NCBI RefSeq assembly: GCF_937128415.1
Contig: NZ_CAKZMJ010000094.1
Span: 1-42,758, forward strand
Length of the DNA stretch: 42,758 bases
Origin: an uncultured Caldilinea sp.
GTDB taxonomy: Bacteria; Chloroflexota; Anaerolineae; Caldilineales; Caldilineaceae
Reading direction: 5' to 3'
Shown: positions 1 to 20,789 of the stretch, in pieces
How the letters are laid out: the number at the start of each line of letters is the position of its first letter
Position numbering within the stretch: position 1 is the stretch's first letter
Notes under the pieces: generated by a model
Databases searched by the model: none
What the model saw: only the letters and a program-made list of their open reading frames with translations
Told to the model about the DNA's origin: nothing
Made by a program: the position numbers and the translations under genes

Positions 1-93
1 TGGCGCCAGCAGCCGAAAATAGAGGGGAAAAGCGCCCCAGATTGTGTAACAGGCGATGGCAAACCCCATGCCTCGCCGTTCGTCGTCGTGCAT
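1..93 (-). CDS. rarD: RarD-like EamA-family transporter, N-terminal fragment
   Basis: Only the first 31 codons are inside the window; the gene runs off the left edge. The minus-strand translation starts MHDDERRGMGFAIACYTIW and continues into GAFPLYFRLLAP. This matches the opening of RarD proteins, where a short cytoplasmic tail leads into a first membrane helix with an xYxxWGxxPxYFKLL pattern. RarD belongs to the EamA drug/metabolite transporter superfamily, usually ten helices in the inner membrane; its substrate is poorly defined. An AAGG motif lies six bases before the ATG. The gene follows the small conserved gene at 208-507 in the same direction, with about 114 bases between. The family call rests on a short piece but the motif is distinctive. 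Confidence 0.6.
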   Translation of the reverse strand, partial: MHDDERRGMGFAIACYTIWGAFPLYFRLLAP

Positions 94-207
94 CAGAACC
101 TTAATTTCTTGGATGAGACCTTGCTGCCTGAATAGAAAAAGAGAACGCTCATCACAAAGCGCAAAAACCGTTCTATTTCGCCCGGTGCTTCTGCATCGGC
201 CTTTCGG

Positions 208-507
208 TCATGACCGATCTTGCGCTGCCAGAAAGGCGACGACCAGCGCCGCCCATTCTTCCTCAAGCGATCCGGTGGCCACAGGCTTGCCTGCGCGACG
301 ATACCAGTAGGCGGCGTTGCCCAGGTCGCCCTCCACGCGGTGGAGATAGGCGTGCACCCAGTCGAGCGCCGGGCCGCCCGGTTGGGTAATCTCATGGGCG
401 CGATCCCAATCGCCCTTGGCAGCATACCAGAGCGCCTGCAACGCAGGGCTGACGCCTGTCGGCGGCGTCGCCTGCGCCAGAGAGGCGCGAAATTCAGCTA
501 GATTCAT
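208..507 (-). CDS. Conserved hypothetical protein, 99 aa
   Basis: I chose the ATG at 507 because a strong GGGGGAG ribosome-binding site lies just before it and because conserved-looking sequence begins there. The open frame upstream of it runs antisense through DUF423. The protein has no signal peptide or membrane segment. It contains ALQALWYAAKGDWDRAHE and HAYLHRVEGDLGNAAYWYRR, a pattern I recall from small conserved bacterial proteins of unknown function. The alternating helices with W/Y and A positions resemble a short TPR/SEL1-like helical hairpin, so a protein-binding role is possible but is only inference. It starts 11 bases after the DUF423 gene on the same strand, so the two are probably cotranscribed. 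Confidence 0.75.
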   Translation of the reverse strand: MNLAEFRASLAQATPPTGVSPALQALWYAAKGDWDRAHEITQPGGPALDWVHAYLHRVEGDLGNAAYWYRRAGKPVATGSLEEEWAALVVAFLAAQDRS

Positions 508-518
508 CAGCTCCCCCT

Positions 519-890
519 TTATGCGCGCCAGGCGGCGGCCGCCAGCAACAGCCAGCCGACGATGAAGGCCGCGCCGCCGATCGGCGTAATAGCGCCGAGC
601 CAGCGCATGCCGGTCAACGCCATCACAAACAGACTGCCGGAAAAGAAAACAATTCCCACGATGAAGAGCCAGCCCGCCCAGACAGGCAGCGCGCTGGCCG
701 GCCACTTCCCCAGGGCCAGCGTCACGGCAAACAGCGCCAGCGCATGGTAGAACATATAGCTGACGCCGGTCTGGTAGTTCGCCAGCAGGGTTTCTTCGAT
801 GCGGCCGCGCAGCGCATGGGCGCCAAACGCCCCCAACGCCACCGACAGACCGCCCAGCAAAGCTGCAATGAGAAAGAAAGTGCGTTCCAT
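519..890 (-). CDS. DUF423 (YgdD/TMEM256-like) membrane protein
   Basis: A 123-residue protein with four hydrophobic segments. It opens MERTFFLIAALLGGLSVALG, followed by GAFGAHALRG, the N-terminal signature of the DUF423 family. Further family-like sequence follows: NYQTGVSYMFYHALALF near residue 38 and GSLFVMALTG near residue 80. DUF423 proteins are small inner-membrane proteins of unknown function. The ATG at 890 is preferred over an upstream in-frame start because the family begins here and GGGGTGA lies just upstream. The gene leads a two-gene unit with 208-507. Confidence 0.88.
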   Translation of the reverse strand: MERTFFLIAALLGGLSVALGAFGAHALRGRIEETLLANYQTGVSYMFYHALALFAVTLALGKWPASALPVWAGWLFIVGIVFFSGSLFVMALTGMRWLGAITPIGGAAFIVGWLLLAAAAWRA

Positions 891-963
891 ATTCACCCCA
901 AAAGCGTGCAAGCGAAGGATGAACCTTGCGCCCAACCCAAGTCGATTCGACGTTCAGGTCGTC

Positions 964-991
964 ATCCTCTGTGCGTTATCCTCTGTGCATT
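964..991. repeat. 14-bp tandem duplication
   Basis: ATCCTCTGTGCGTT at 964-977 is followed directly by ATCCTCTGTGCATT at 978-991, with one mismatch. It lies in the divergent intergenic region. Its function is unknown; it could be a regulator half-site pair or a replication slip. Confidence 0.6.
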
Positions 992-1178
992 ATATGTCGT
1001 GCGGCGGCTGCCGCAATAATTGCGAGGTTCGTTGCGCCCATCGCCTTGAGGTGAAGGCTGGTGGGATGTCTGACGAGCCAGGGGCGCAACACGGAATTTA
1101 CAAAAGAGAGTGCACCGGACGCCGCTTTCGGTTGCAAAACATGCAATGGCTGTGGAAGTGTCTCGGATAGCGAAGGTA

Positions 1179-1208
1179 TTTGAATCTTTGCCTCAATTCG
1201 AGTACATT
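1179..1208 (+). promoter_or_regulatory. Putative promoter of the FAD oxidoreductase gene
   Basis: TTTGAA at 1179-1184 and TACATT at 1203-1208 are spaced by 18 bases. The -10 element sits in the string TTCGAGTACATTCTT, which recurs with one mismatch upstream of the aminotransferase gene at 7887-7901. The predicted start site is about 60 bases before the ATG at 1278. Confidence 0.35.
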
Positions 1209-1246
1209 CTTGATTGAAGCCATCAACCTTGATTAAAGCCATCAAC
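1209..1246. repeat. 19-bp tandem duplication in a promoter region
   Basis: CTTGATTGAAGCCATCAAC (1209-1227) is followed immediately by CTTGATTAAAGCCATCAAC (1228-1246), with one mismatch. It lies just after the putative -10 element and before the oxidoreductase ATG, so it would fall at or near the transcription start and in the 5' leader. It may be an operator pair. Confidence 0.75.
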
Positions 1247-1277
1247 CGATCATCGACAAGCAATCTGAAGCGCATCC

Positions 1278-2549
<1,272 letters not shown>

Positions 2550-2566
2550 ACTCACGGCGAGATTCA

Positions 2567-2599
2567 CCGCAGAGAGCGCCGAGTGCAGCGACTCTGCGG
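2567..2599. repeat. CCGCAGAG-type palindromic repeat
   Basis: CCGCAGAG at 2567-2574 pairs with CTCTGCGG at 2592-2599, a perfect 8-bp stem with a 17-nt loop. The left side reads CACCGCAGAGAGCGCC, similar to CACCGCAGAGG-type interspersed repeats that I recall from many environmental bacterial genomes. Confidence 0.55.
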
Positions 2600-2704
2600 A
2601 AAGAACGCTATAACTCACGTTGCGCAGTCCGACAATTCGGTCGGCGTCAGGGCTTGCGTCTCCGACCGCCGAAGAGGCTGCGAAAGTCAGAGCGAGATAG
2701 TTCA

Positions 2705-2786
2705 CCACCAAGGCGCTAAGACACAAAGGAGGCTCAAAAGAGAGGGAAAAACACCAGTATTTCTCGGCGTCTTTGCGCCTTTGTGG
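2705..2786. repeat. Interspersed palindromic repeat (CACCAAGGCGCTAAGAC family)
   Basis: CCACCAAGGCGCTAAGAC at 2705-2722 and GTCTTTGCGCCTTTGTGG at 2769-2786 are inverted copies matching at 16 of 18 positions, with 46 bases between. The arms resemble the CACCACAAAGGCGCAAAGAC repeats scattered between genes in many free-living bacteria. It is a candidate non-autonomous (MITE-like) element or terminator. Confidence 0.6.
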
Positions 2787-2946
2787 GGATATTCTAAGCG
2801 CCTGACCGCCTGATCGGCGGTGGAGGGGAAGCGAGTGACGAGGGACAAAAGCAAGCGATTGGAGAAACCCGGTTGCACAAAAAGAGCAAGCGTCTTCTGC
2901 GCACCATGAGGCTACAAGCCACCTATCCAACGAAAGAGAGTCATCC

Positions 2947-3789
<843 letters not shown>

Positions 3790-3806
3790 CCAGAGCGGAA
3801 ACGATT

Positions 3807-4925
<1,119 letters not shown>

Positions 4926-4941
4926 GAGAGGAGAATGCATC

Positions 4942-5799
<858 letters not shown>

Positions 5800-5827
5800 A
5801 CGCAGCCAGGCGAAGCGTTCCCGTAAA

Positions 5828-5870
5828 ATGCAACCTTCCAGGAAGTCCGGAGCTTTCTGGAAGGTTGCAT
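5828..5870. terminator. Bidirectional terminator-like hairpin
   Basis: ATGCAACCTTCCAG at 5828-5841 pairs perfectly with CTGGAAGGTTGCAT at 5857-5870 (14 bp). It lies between the ends of two convergent genes. The T-tract is short on both sides (ATTTTA on the minus strand), so termination strength is uncertain. Confidence 0.7.
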
Positions 5871-5877
5871 GCTTTGC

Positions 5878-6585
<708 letters not shown>

Positions 6586-6742
6586 AGAACTCCTCTCCAA
6601 ACACCTGAAAATCAATGACAAATGATTCTGACAATCGATGGCGCTGCTGCGAGCAGCGCTTCCTCTTCTCTCACCTTCTTCTATGGATATTTTGTTCGAT
6701 CCTTGGCAATTTTGCAATCGAAATTTGACGCACCCCTTTGCG

Positions 6743-7657
6743 CTATTCAGTTAACATGCGCAAGATGACGGGGTAGGTCAAATCGACCTGTTGAAAGGTC
6801 TGATGAGGGTCGATCATATCGTGCCAGACTCTCTGCTCCGGCGGGAAGGTGTAGCGCTCCACTTTGACGCCGTGGCGCTCCCAGCGCTCCACCGTATCGT
6901 AGGCGATCTGATTTTTCACCGCCGCGTCGAATGCGCTGGTGATGAGCTTGAGACGCCTGGCGCGCGGGGGCGTGTTCGCCGCCGTTTCATAGAGATGACG
7001 GCCAAGCCGGAAAATTTGCGCCAGGCTGTGCGTGCTGAAGCGCGGGTACGCATAGGGCGGGCCAACGATCTGCTCTTTGGCGCGCGGGTCCCACCAGATG
7101 TAGATGTTTTGAATGCGCAGGGCAAGATTGCGAAAGAGCGAACTGACCCATATCGGGACAAAGGGCAAGCCGGCGGAGGGAGCAATCGCCAGCGCCAGAT
7201 CGACGTCGGAGCGATATTGCGCCGCCCAGGCGGTCATCACCCCGCCGGCGGAGATGCCGCAGACGCTGACCTGCTCGCCCAGGCCGACGGCGATATCCAC
7301 GCTCTCTTGAATAGTGCGCACCAAATCTTCCGCCGTGAGCCGCTGCTGCTCGGTCGTCATCGGATCGGTCAGGCCATGATAGGGAAGGCGGGGCGCCAGA
7401 ACATTATATCCTTGCTCGAAAAGCGTTGCGCTCAGACGATCGAATTGCGGCGGCGCGTTGGTGTAGCCGTGAAAAAAGACCAACGAGCGCTTCACCTTTT
7501 TCCCATGGGAGAAGAAGCGCATGCCGCTGTCCAGGCGCACGGATTCGTCATCTCTGGCCTGCAACGCTTGAATGCGCGCTTCGGCCTCCTGAAAGCTACG
7601 CGCCGGTTGAGAAGGAAAGAATGTTGGGTTCAGGCCGTAGGTGGAGGCGGCTGTCAT
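6743..7657 (-). CDS. Alpha/beta hydrolase (carboxylesterase/lipase-like)
   Basis: A 304-residue alpha/beta-hydrolase-fold enzyme without an evident signal peptide. The oxyanion-hole segment FFHGYTNAPPQF is near residues 61-72, and the nucleophile elbow GISAG places the Ser at 136. The likely acid is the Asp in ITSAFDAAV and the likely base the His in VWHDMIDPHQ, completing a Ser-Asp-His triad. The lid region is hydrophobic and aromatic (NIYIWWDPRAKEQ). Family members cleave esters; the substrate is unknown. It is transcribed away from the aminotransferase gene and shares a 292-base divergent region with it. No neighbour points to a pathway. Confidence 0.85.
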   Translation of the reverse strand: MTAASTYGLNPTFFPSQPARSFQEAEARIQALQARDDESVRLDSGMRFFSHGKKVKRSLVFFHGYTNAPPQFDRLSATLFEQGYNVLAPRLPYHGLTDPMTTEQQRLTAEDLVRTIQESVDIAVGLGEQVSVCGISAGGVMTAWAAQYRSDVDLALAIAPSAGLPFVPIWVSSLFRNLALRIQNIYIWWDPRAKEQIVGPPYAYPRFSTHSLAQIFRLGRHLYETAANTPPRARRLKLITSAFDAAVKNQIAYDTVERWERHGVKVERYTFPPEQRVWHDMIDPHQTFQQVDLTYPVILRMLTE

Positions 7658-7793
7658 TTTGCACCTGAAGAGTGTATGGGATGCTCAGGAAATTGATGAG
7701 CGCAAGTGTATCATGATCAAGGCCGTGCGTCCAACAAACTTTCGCCCTTCTCGGGAAGGGTCGTCGTGCCCGGCGACGCCAAGAACTGCGCAC

Positions 7794-7831
7794 AAGACGC
7801 TCTCCCGCTTTTCTTTGCGTTCCGGCGTCTT
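7794..7831. repeat. AAGACGC/GCGTCTT inverted repeat in a divergent promoter region
   Basis: AAGACGC at 7794-7800 pairs with GCGTCTT at 7825-7831. The sequence (TTTGCGTTCCGGCGTCTTTGC) resembles a degraded copy of the repeat family at 2705-2786. The rest of 7658-7949 holds only the promoter candidate at 7869-7898. Confidence 0.35.
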
Positions 7832-7868
7832 TGCAGCCTTGGATTGAATCTATTTTCACGGAGTACAG

Positions 7869-7898
7869 TTGGTCGGCGCATCCGATTTCGAGTACAAT
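7869..7898 (+). promoter_or_regulatory. Putative promoter of the glycan cluster
   Basis: TTGGTC at 7869-7874 and TACAAT at 7893-7898 are spaced by 18 bases. The string TTCGAGTACAATCTT (7887-7901) matches 14 of 15 bases of the one at 1197-1211. Confidence 0.4.
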
Positions 7899-7949
7899 CT
7901 TCCTTTGGCAAATTAACCGAAGGAGCAACCAGAGCGAAAAATTGCGCTC

Positions 7950-9122
<1,173 letters not shown>

Positions 9123-9169
9123 CGGTTTTCTAAAACGCCCTCCGTTTCGAGTTTCACCCATCTCTTCGC

Positions 9170-9175
9170 TACAAT
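9170..9175 (+). promoter_or_regulatory. TACAAT -10 element, possibly for a leaderless transcript
   Basis: TACAAT at 9170-9175 lies 14 bases before the GTG and 20 bases before the ATG of the GT2 gene. Transcription would start at or next to the start codon. No good ribosome-binding site is seen, which fits a leaderless message. The -35 element is weak. Confidence 0.35.
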
Positions 9176-9183
9176 GGGACGTT

Positions 9184-9975
<792 letters not shown>

Positions 9976-9993
9976 CGCATCGCAAGGCTTCCC

Positions 9994-12522
<2,529 letters not shown>

Positions 12523-12525
12523 TCT

Positions 12526-16804
<4,279 letters not shown>

Positions 16805-16808
<4 letters not shown>

Positions 16809-18163
16809 AGAACCAACCACAATTTCAGGGAAGAAAACGAAAAGGCAAAGTTGCCCCATTCGATGCGCCCACGTTCAATGCGCTGACATGGGCAATGCTC
16901 ATGACCGCAACAGCGGCGGCGGCGGTGATCGGTCTTGGCTTGTGGTTCAACGATCCATTTCCCCCGCCGCGCACCGGCGCACTGCAGCCTGCCGTTCTCG
17001 CATTGCCCGCCTCGACGCCTATCCTCGATGCATCTCTCGTCGAACGTTCAGCCTCCACTCCTGTGCAGTCCATTGAGCCGGTTTCTCCGCCTGGAGCCAC
17101 GCCCCTATCGACGCCGACATCCACGCCCACGGCGACGCCTGTTCCGACGCCGTCCTTCCTCATCGCGCCGGCGCAGCCGTCCGCCTTGCTCAGCGGCCTC
17201 CGCCACGAATGGCAGACCTGGAACAATTGCGGCCCGGCCACGCTGGCAATGAACCTGAGCTACTACGGCAGCCCGCTCGATCAGGCGGCGATCGGCGCAG
17301 TCCTGCGCACTTCGCCCGACGACAAAAACGTCAGCCCTCACGAGCTCGTCGATTTTGCCCGGGCGCAGGGATACGCCGCCGACCTTTACGTCAACGGCAA
17401 CGCCAATCTCCTGAAAACGTTGATCAGCAACGGTTTCCCCGTGTTGCTCGAAACCTGGCATGAACGCGCGCCCGGGGACGGCATCGGCCACTATCGACTG
17501 GCGGTGGGCTATGATGACGCCGCCGGCCAGTGGACGCTCTACGACTCGCTCGACTATACGGGGCTGATCTCGGCGCAACCCTACGCCGGCATCCGCATGA
17601 GCTACGACCGCCTCGACCGGTTCTGGAAAGTCTTCAATCGCACCTTCCTGCTTGTGCATCCCGTCGAGCAGACGCCGCAAGTCCGAGCGATCCTGGCGGC
17701 GCACGGCTTTGCGCCGGAACACATGTGGAGAGAGGCTGAGGCCCGCGCGCGCAGTGAGCTGGAAATTGCCCCCAACGATGTCTTTGCGTGGTTTAACCTG
17801 GGGAGCAGCCTGACGCGACAGGGGCGCACCGCCGAGGCCGCCGCTGCGTTCGACCGTGCACGGGAGATCGGCCTGCCGGAGCGCATGCTCTGGTATCAAT
17901 TCACGCCGCTGGAGGCGTATATCGCCGAAGGGCGCCCCCAGGACGCACTGGCGCTGACCGACGCCGTCTTTGAGGAGACGGAGAGCGTCGAGGAGCTGTT
18001 CTACTGGCGGGCGCGCGCGTTCCTGGCAGTGGGGGACGCCGAGGCCGCGCGGGAGGCGCTGGCGCGCGCGTTGGAGTTGGCGCCGAGCTTTGCGCCTGCG
18101 CTGACGCTTCAGCAGGAGCTGTCTGCGCACAATCCACTTGACAGGGCCATCGAGGCCGGGTAG
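16805..18163 (+). CDS. Membrane-anchored C39-like peptidase with C-terminal TPR-like repeats
   Basis: A 452-residue protein. I start it at the GTG overlapping the previous stop, because open frame before that is antisense-like. Residues 25-48 form one membrane helix (ALTWAMLMTATAAAAVIGLG). A Pro/Thr/Ser-rich stalk follows (about 50-125). Next comes a papain-like C39-type domain (Peptidase_C39_2): Cys142 in WNNCGPATLAMN, His229 in GIGHYRLAVGYDD and Asp247 in LYDSLDY. The region after about 300 has three TPR-like helix pairs (VFAWFNLGSSLTRQGRTAEA and others). Topology places the peptidase outside. It could process or anchor a surface protein made with the glycan genes it follows. Confidence 0.8.
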
Positions 18164-18197
18164 GGTATTCCTCAGACAGGCGACAATCACCCAGTTG

Positions 18198-18221
18198 CCA
18201 GAGGCATCGGGTTGCCCCTGG
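18198..18221. terminator. Possible terminator hairpin after the glycan cluster
   Basis: CCAGAGGC at 18198-18205 and GCCCCTGG at 18214-18221 pair at seven of eight positions with an 8-nt loop. No T-tract follows, so function is uncertain. Confidence 0.3.
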
Positions 18222-18245
18222 AGGATTTGCTAAAGCACAGGCAAT

Positions 18246-19517
18246 ATGAAAACCGATGTATTGATTATCGGCGCAGGGCCCGCCGGGCTGGCGCTGGCCG
18301 CAGCACTGTGCGACGCCGGTCTCTGCGTCGAAGGCGTCGCTCCCACCGACCCGGCGACGCCGTGGAGCAACACCTATGGCATCTGGGAAGACGAGCTGCC
18401 TTCCCCCGAGCTCGTCGCCATGCTTGGTCATCGCTGGAGCGACTGCGTCTCGTATGCAGGAGGTCAAGCGCTGCGGCTGGAGCGGGTCTATGGATTGCTC
18501 GACAACGTCAGACTCCAGACGCATCTGTTGGATCGCTGCACGCGCGCGGGCATGCGCTGGCGCCGCGGCTCGGCGAGGTTGGTCGAGCACACGGCCAGAC
18601 GCGCTGAAGTCACGCTGGAGGACGGCAGCCTCGTGCAGACGCGGCTGGTGGTGGATGCCAGCGGACATACGCCCGTCTTCGTCAAACGCCCCCTTGCGAG
18701 CGCAATCGCCTATCAGGCCGCCTATGGCGTGGTGGGCGCCTTCACCCAAGCGCCGGTGCGACCAGGACAGCTGGTGTTGATGGACTATCGCTCCGAGCAT
18801 CTGAGCGCCGAGGAGCGACGCGTTGAGCCGCCAACTTTTTTGTACGCAATGGACCTGGGAGGCGGCCGTTATTTCGTCGAAGAGACCTCGCTGGCGCATG
18901 CGCCCCCCGTTCCCTTCGATTTGCTCAAAGCTCGCCTGCATCGTCGGCTGGCTCACATGGGCTGCGCCGTAGCCGAAATGGAGCACGAAGAGCACTGCCT
19001 CTTCCCGATGAACATGCCCGTGCCCTATCTCGACCAACCGGTGCTCGGTTACGGCGGCGCGGCGAGTATGGTGCACCCGGCCTCCGGCTACCAGGTTGGC
19101 GCGGCGCTGCGGCTTGCCGCGCCACTGGCGCAGCAAATTGCGCACGCGCTGAGCGCGCCGAACGCCTCTCCGTCCGGCGTCGCCCGGACGGGTTGGGAGA
19201 CCCTATGGCCGCAGGAGCGGCTGCGCAAACATCAGCTCTATCTCTTCGGCTTGCAGACGCTGCTCTCTCTAAATGAGTCGCAGTTGCAGCAATTTTTTGC
19301 CGTCTTCTTTCAGTTGCCGGTGCGCTACTGGGGCGGCTATTTGTCCAACACACTGACCACCGCCGAAGTCATGCAGACGATGGGCCGCGTCTTTCTCGCT
19401 GCACCCATGCAGTTGCGCCTGGCGCTGATCCGGGAAGCGCTGCGCCATCCTGGCCCTTTGTTGCGCGCCGTTGGAGTGCAGCCTTCTTACAGCAAAATTT
19501 TGCTCGCCTTTGGATAA
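18246..19517 (+). CDS. crtL: Lycopene cyclase, CrtL type (FAD/NAD-binding)
   Basis: A 423-residue flavoprotein that would cyclise the end groups of lycopene to beta-ionone rings at the membrane. The dinucleotide-binding GAGPAG is at 9-14. NTYGIWEDE at 42-50 is the lycopene-cyclase signature, and FVEETSLA at about 210-217 matches the FLEET motif of plant and cyanobacterial CrtL. GGAASMVHPASGYQVGAAL near 275 is the third family block. It is not next to other carotenoid genes (no crtB, crtI or crtE in the window). Whether it forms one or two rings cannot be told from sequence. It is followed by a TIGR01777 epimerase 28 bases downstream. Confidence 0.92.
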   Translation: MKTDVLIIGAGPAGLALAAALCDAGLCVEGVAPTDPATPWSNTYGIWEDELPSPELVAMLGHRWSDCVSYAGGQALRLERVYGLLDNVRLQTHLLDRCTRAGMRWRRGSARLVEHTARRAEVTLEDGSLVQTRLVVDASGHTPVFVKRPLASAIAYQAAYGVVGAFTQAPVRPGQLVLMDYRSEHLSAEERRVEPPTFLYAMDLGGGRYFVEETSLAHAPPVPFDLLKARLHRRLAHMGCAVAEMEHEEHCLFPMNMPVPYLDQPVLGYGGAASMVHPASGYQVGAALRLAAPLAQQIAHALSAPNASPSGVARTGWETLWPQERLRKHQLYLFGLQTLLSLNESQLQQFFAVFFQLPVRYWGGYLSNTLTTAEVMQTMGRVFLAAPMQLRLALIREALRHPGPLLRAVGVQPSYSKILLAFG

Positions 19518-19545
19518 AAGCAAAACGTATGGTGGAGAAAGACCG

Positions 19546-20484
19546 ATGCACGGATCAAGGCGTAAAGTCGTCATCGTCGGCGGCTCCGGCTTCTTAGGAC
19601 TCAACCTGGCGCGCGCCCTTTCCAAAAGCGCTGAATTCGAGGCTTGCATCATCTCAAGGCATCCGCCCTCCAACCAGGGCGACTGGCGGTGCGTGCGCTG
19701 GGACGCCCAGACGCTCGGCGCCTGGGCGGACGAGCTGGACGGCGCAGCCGCTGTGGTCAACCTTGCCGGGCGCTCGGTCGATTGCATCAAAACGCCCGAT
19801 CATTGCGACGAAATTCTGCGCTCCAGAGTGGAGGCGACGCAGCTGATCGGACGGGCGCTTCGCAGAATCAAGCAGCCTCCGCCGGTCTGGGTGCAGATGT
19901 CGACGGCGCACATCTACGGCGATCCGCCGGAGATCGTCTGCACAGAGGACTCATCGTTCGGCTATGGCCTGGCTCCTTTCGTAGGCAAGGCATGGGAAGA
20001 CGCGTACCACAGCGCCGTGCTGCCCGAAATGCGCCAGGTCATTTTGCGGACAAGCTTCGTTTTGGGGCGAAATGGCGGGGCCCTGCGGCGGATGGAGCTC
20101 GCCGTCCGACTCGGGCTCGGTGGAAAGATTGGAAGTGGGAAACAAGGGATCAGCTGGCTGCATGAAGAAGATATGAACCGGCTGTTTCTGCGCGCCATCA
20201 GGGATGAAACCATGCAGGGAGCGTACATTGCCACGGCGCCCAATCCGGTCTCGAACGCCGAGTTCATGAAGGCGCTGCGCAAAGCGTTGGGCGCGCCGAT
20301 CGGTTTGCCTTCGCCGGGCTGGATGATCAAGCTGGCTGCGCCGTTGATCCTGAAAACCGATCCAGAGCTTGCCCTTTACGGCCGCTATTGCGTCTCCATG
20401 CGATTGGAGGCGGAAGGCTTCCAATTCAAACACCCCACCCTCGAGAGCGCGCTGGCGGCCATTTATGGACGTCCCTCCACCTGA
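19546..20484 (+). CDS. TIGR01777-family SDR/epimerase-like protein (YfcH/DUF1731 type)
   Basis: A 312-residue NAD(P)-binding protein. The ATG at 19546 is chosen because GGAGAAAG precedes it and the Rossmann motif VVIVGGSGFLGLNLARALSK follows within ten residues. Other family features are VVNLAGRSVD (an NLAG block), VQMSTAHIYGDP, FVGKAWEDAY and LGLGGKIGSGKQGISWLHEE; the DUF1731-like tail holds SPGWMIKLAAPLI. The function of the family is poorly known. It may be cotranscribed with the lycopene cyclase. A repeat-rich region follows and likely ends the unit. Confidence 0.85.
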   Translation: MHGSRRKVVIVGGSGFLGLNLARALSKSAEFEACIISRHPPSNQGDWRCVRWDAQTLGAWADELDGAAAVVNLAGRSVDCIKTPDHCDEILRSRVEATQLIGRALRRIKQPPPVWVQMSTAHIYGDPPEIVCTEDSSFGYGLAPFVGKAWEDAYHSAVLPEMRQVILRTSFVLGRNGGALRRMELAVRLGLGGKIGSGKQGISWLHEEDMNRLFLRAIRDETMQGAYIATAPNPVSNAEFMKALRKALGAPIGLPSPGWMIKLAAPLILKTDPELALYGRYCVSMRLEAEGFQFKHPTLESALAAIYGRPST

Positions 20485-20524
20485 GACGTGTGCAAAGAGC
20501 CGTGGGGAAGGCCCTCACCCCCCA

Positions 20525-20552
20525 CCCCCTCTCCCAACGCTGGGAGAGGGGG
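20525..20552. terminator. Strong GC hairpin, copy 1
   Basis: CCCCCTCTCCCA at 20525-20536 pairs perfectly over 12 bp with TGGGAGAGGGGG at 20541-20552, loop ACGC. It lies 40 bases after the epimerase stop and may terminate transcription, although no T-tract follows. The same palindrome recurs at 20676-20703. Confidence 0.65.
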
Positions 20553-20644
20553 AGCGCCGTCGTCGCAGCTAACACCGGGAGAGAGGGGGAGCGCCGTCGC
20601 CGCAGCCAACACCGGGAGAGAGGGGGAACGCCGTCGCCGCAGCT
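20536..20644. repeat. 37-nt tandem repeat, about three units
   Basis: Units at 20571-20607 and 20608-20644 are 37 nt each and differ at two positions. A variant 35-nt unit precedes them (20536-20570), and a further partial copy begins at about 20687. Each contains GGGAGAG(A)GGGGG and CGCCGTCG. There are no unique spacers, so it is not a CRISPR array. Confidence 0.75.
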
Positions 20645-20675
20645 CGCAGCCGCAGATGCTCGCCAGCCCCCCCGC

Positions 20676-20703
20676 CCCCCTCTCCCAATGCTGGGAGAGG
20701 GGG
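20676..20703. terminator. Strong GC hairpin, copy 2
   Basis: CCCCCTCTCCCA at 20676-20687 pairs over 12 bp with TGGGAGAGGGGG at 20692-20703, loop ATGC. It lies about 90 bases past the end of the minus-strand kinase gene and could terminate transcription from either side. Confidence 0.65.
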
Positions 20704-20789
20704 AGCGCCGTACGCGGATGCACCGTTTTATCGTGTGAACTGCGCAACTCCTATAAATCCATCGTTCAACGGCATCCAGGCGCCATCTC

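Larger units (their letters stand above)
891..1277. other. Intergenic region, 387 bp, no convincing gene
   Basis: No coding frame here has convincing composition or a good ribosome-binding site. The stretch holds two short tandem duplications (964-991 and 1209-1246) and a promoter-like TTTGAA(18)TACATT at 1179-1208 facing the downstream oxidoreductase. It separates the minus-strand DUF423 gene from the plus-strand oxidoreductase, so divergent promoters are expected here. Confidence 0.5.
2550..2946. other. Intergenic region, 397 bp, rich in inverted repeats
   Basis: No gene is supported here. The stretch contains two palindromic repeat elements (2567-2599 and 2705-2786) and a further GGTCGG/CCGACC inverted pair near 2640-2680. 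These may act as transcription terminators for the oxidoreductase gene. A GAAAGAGAG ribosome-binding site for the next gene ends the region. Confidence 0.5.
20485..20789. other. Intergenic region, 305 bp, made largely of GC-rich repeats
   Basis: The stretch between two convergent genes holds two strong CCCCCTCTCCCA/TGGGAGAGGGGG hairpins with a 37-nt tandem repeat between them. The last 80 bases show nothing further. Frames here translate to low-complexity Arg/Pro sequence and are not genes. Confidence 0.7.

Noticed and set aside
976..1275. Minus-strand frame of 99 codons in the intergenic region
   Set aside because: No ribosome-binding site, no motif, and it overlaps the promoter-like and tandem-repeat elements of the oxidoreductase gene.
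20536..20644. CRISPR-like tandem repeat
   Set aside because: Repeat units are directly adjacent with no unique spacers, and no cas genes are present.
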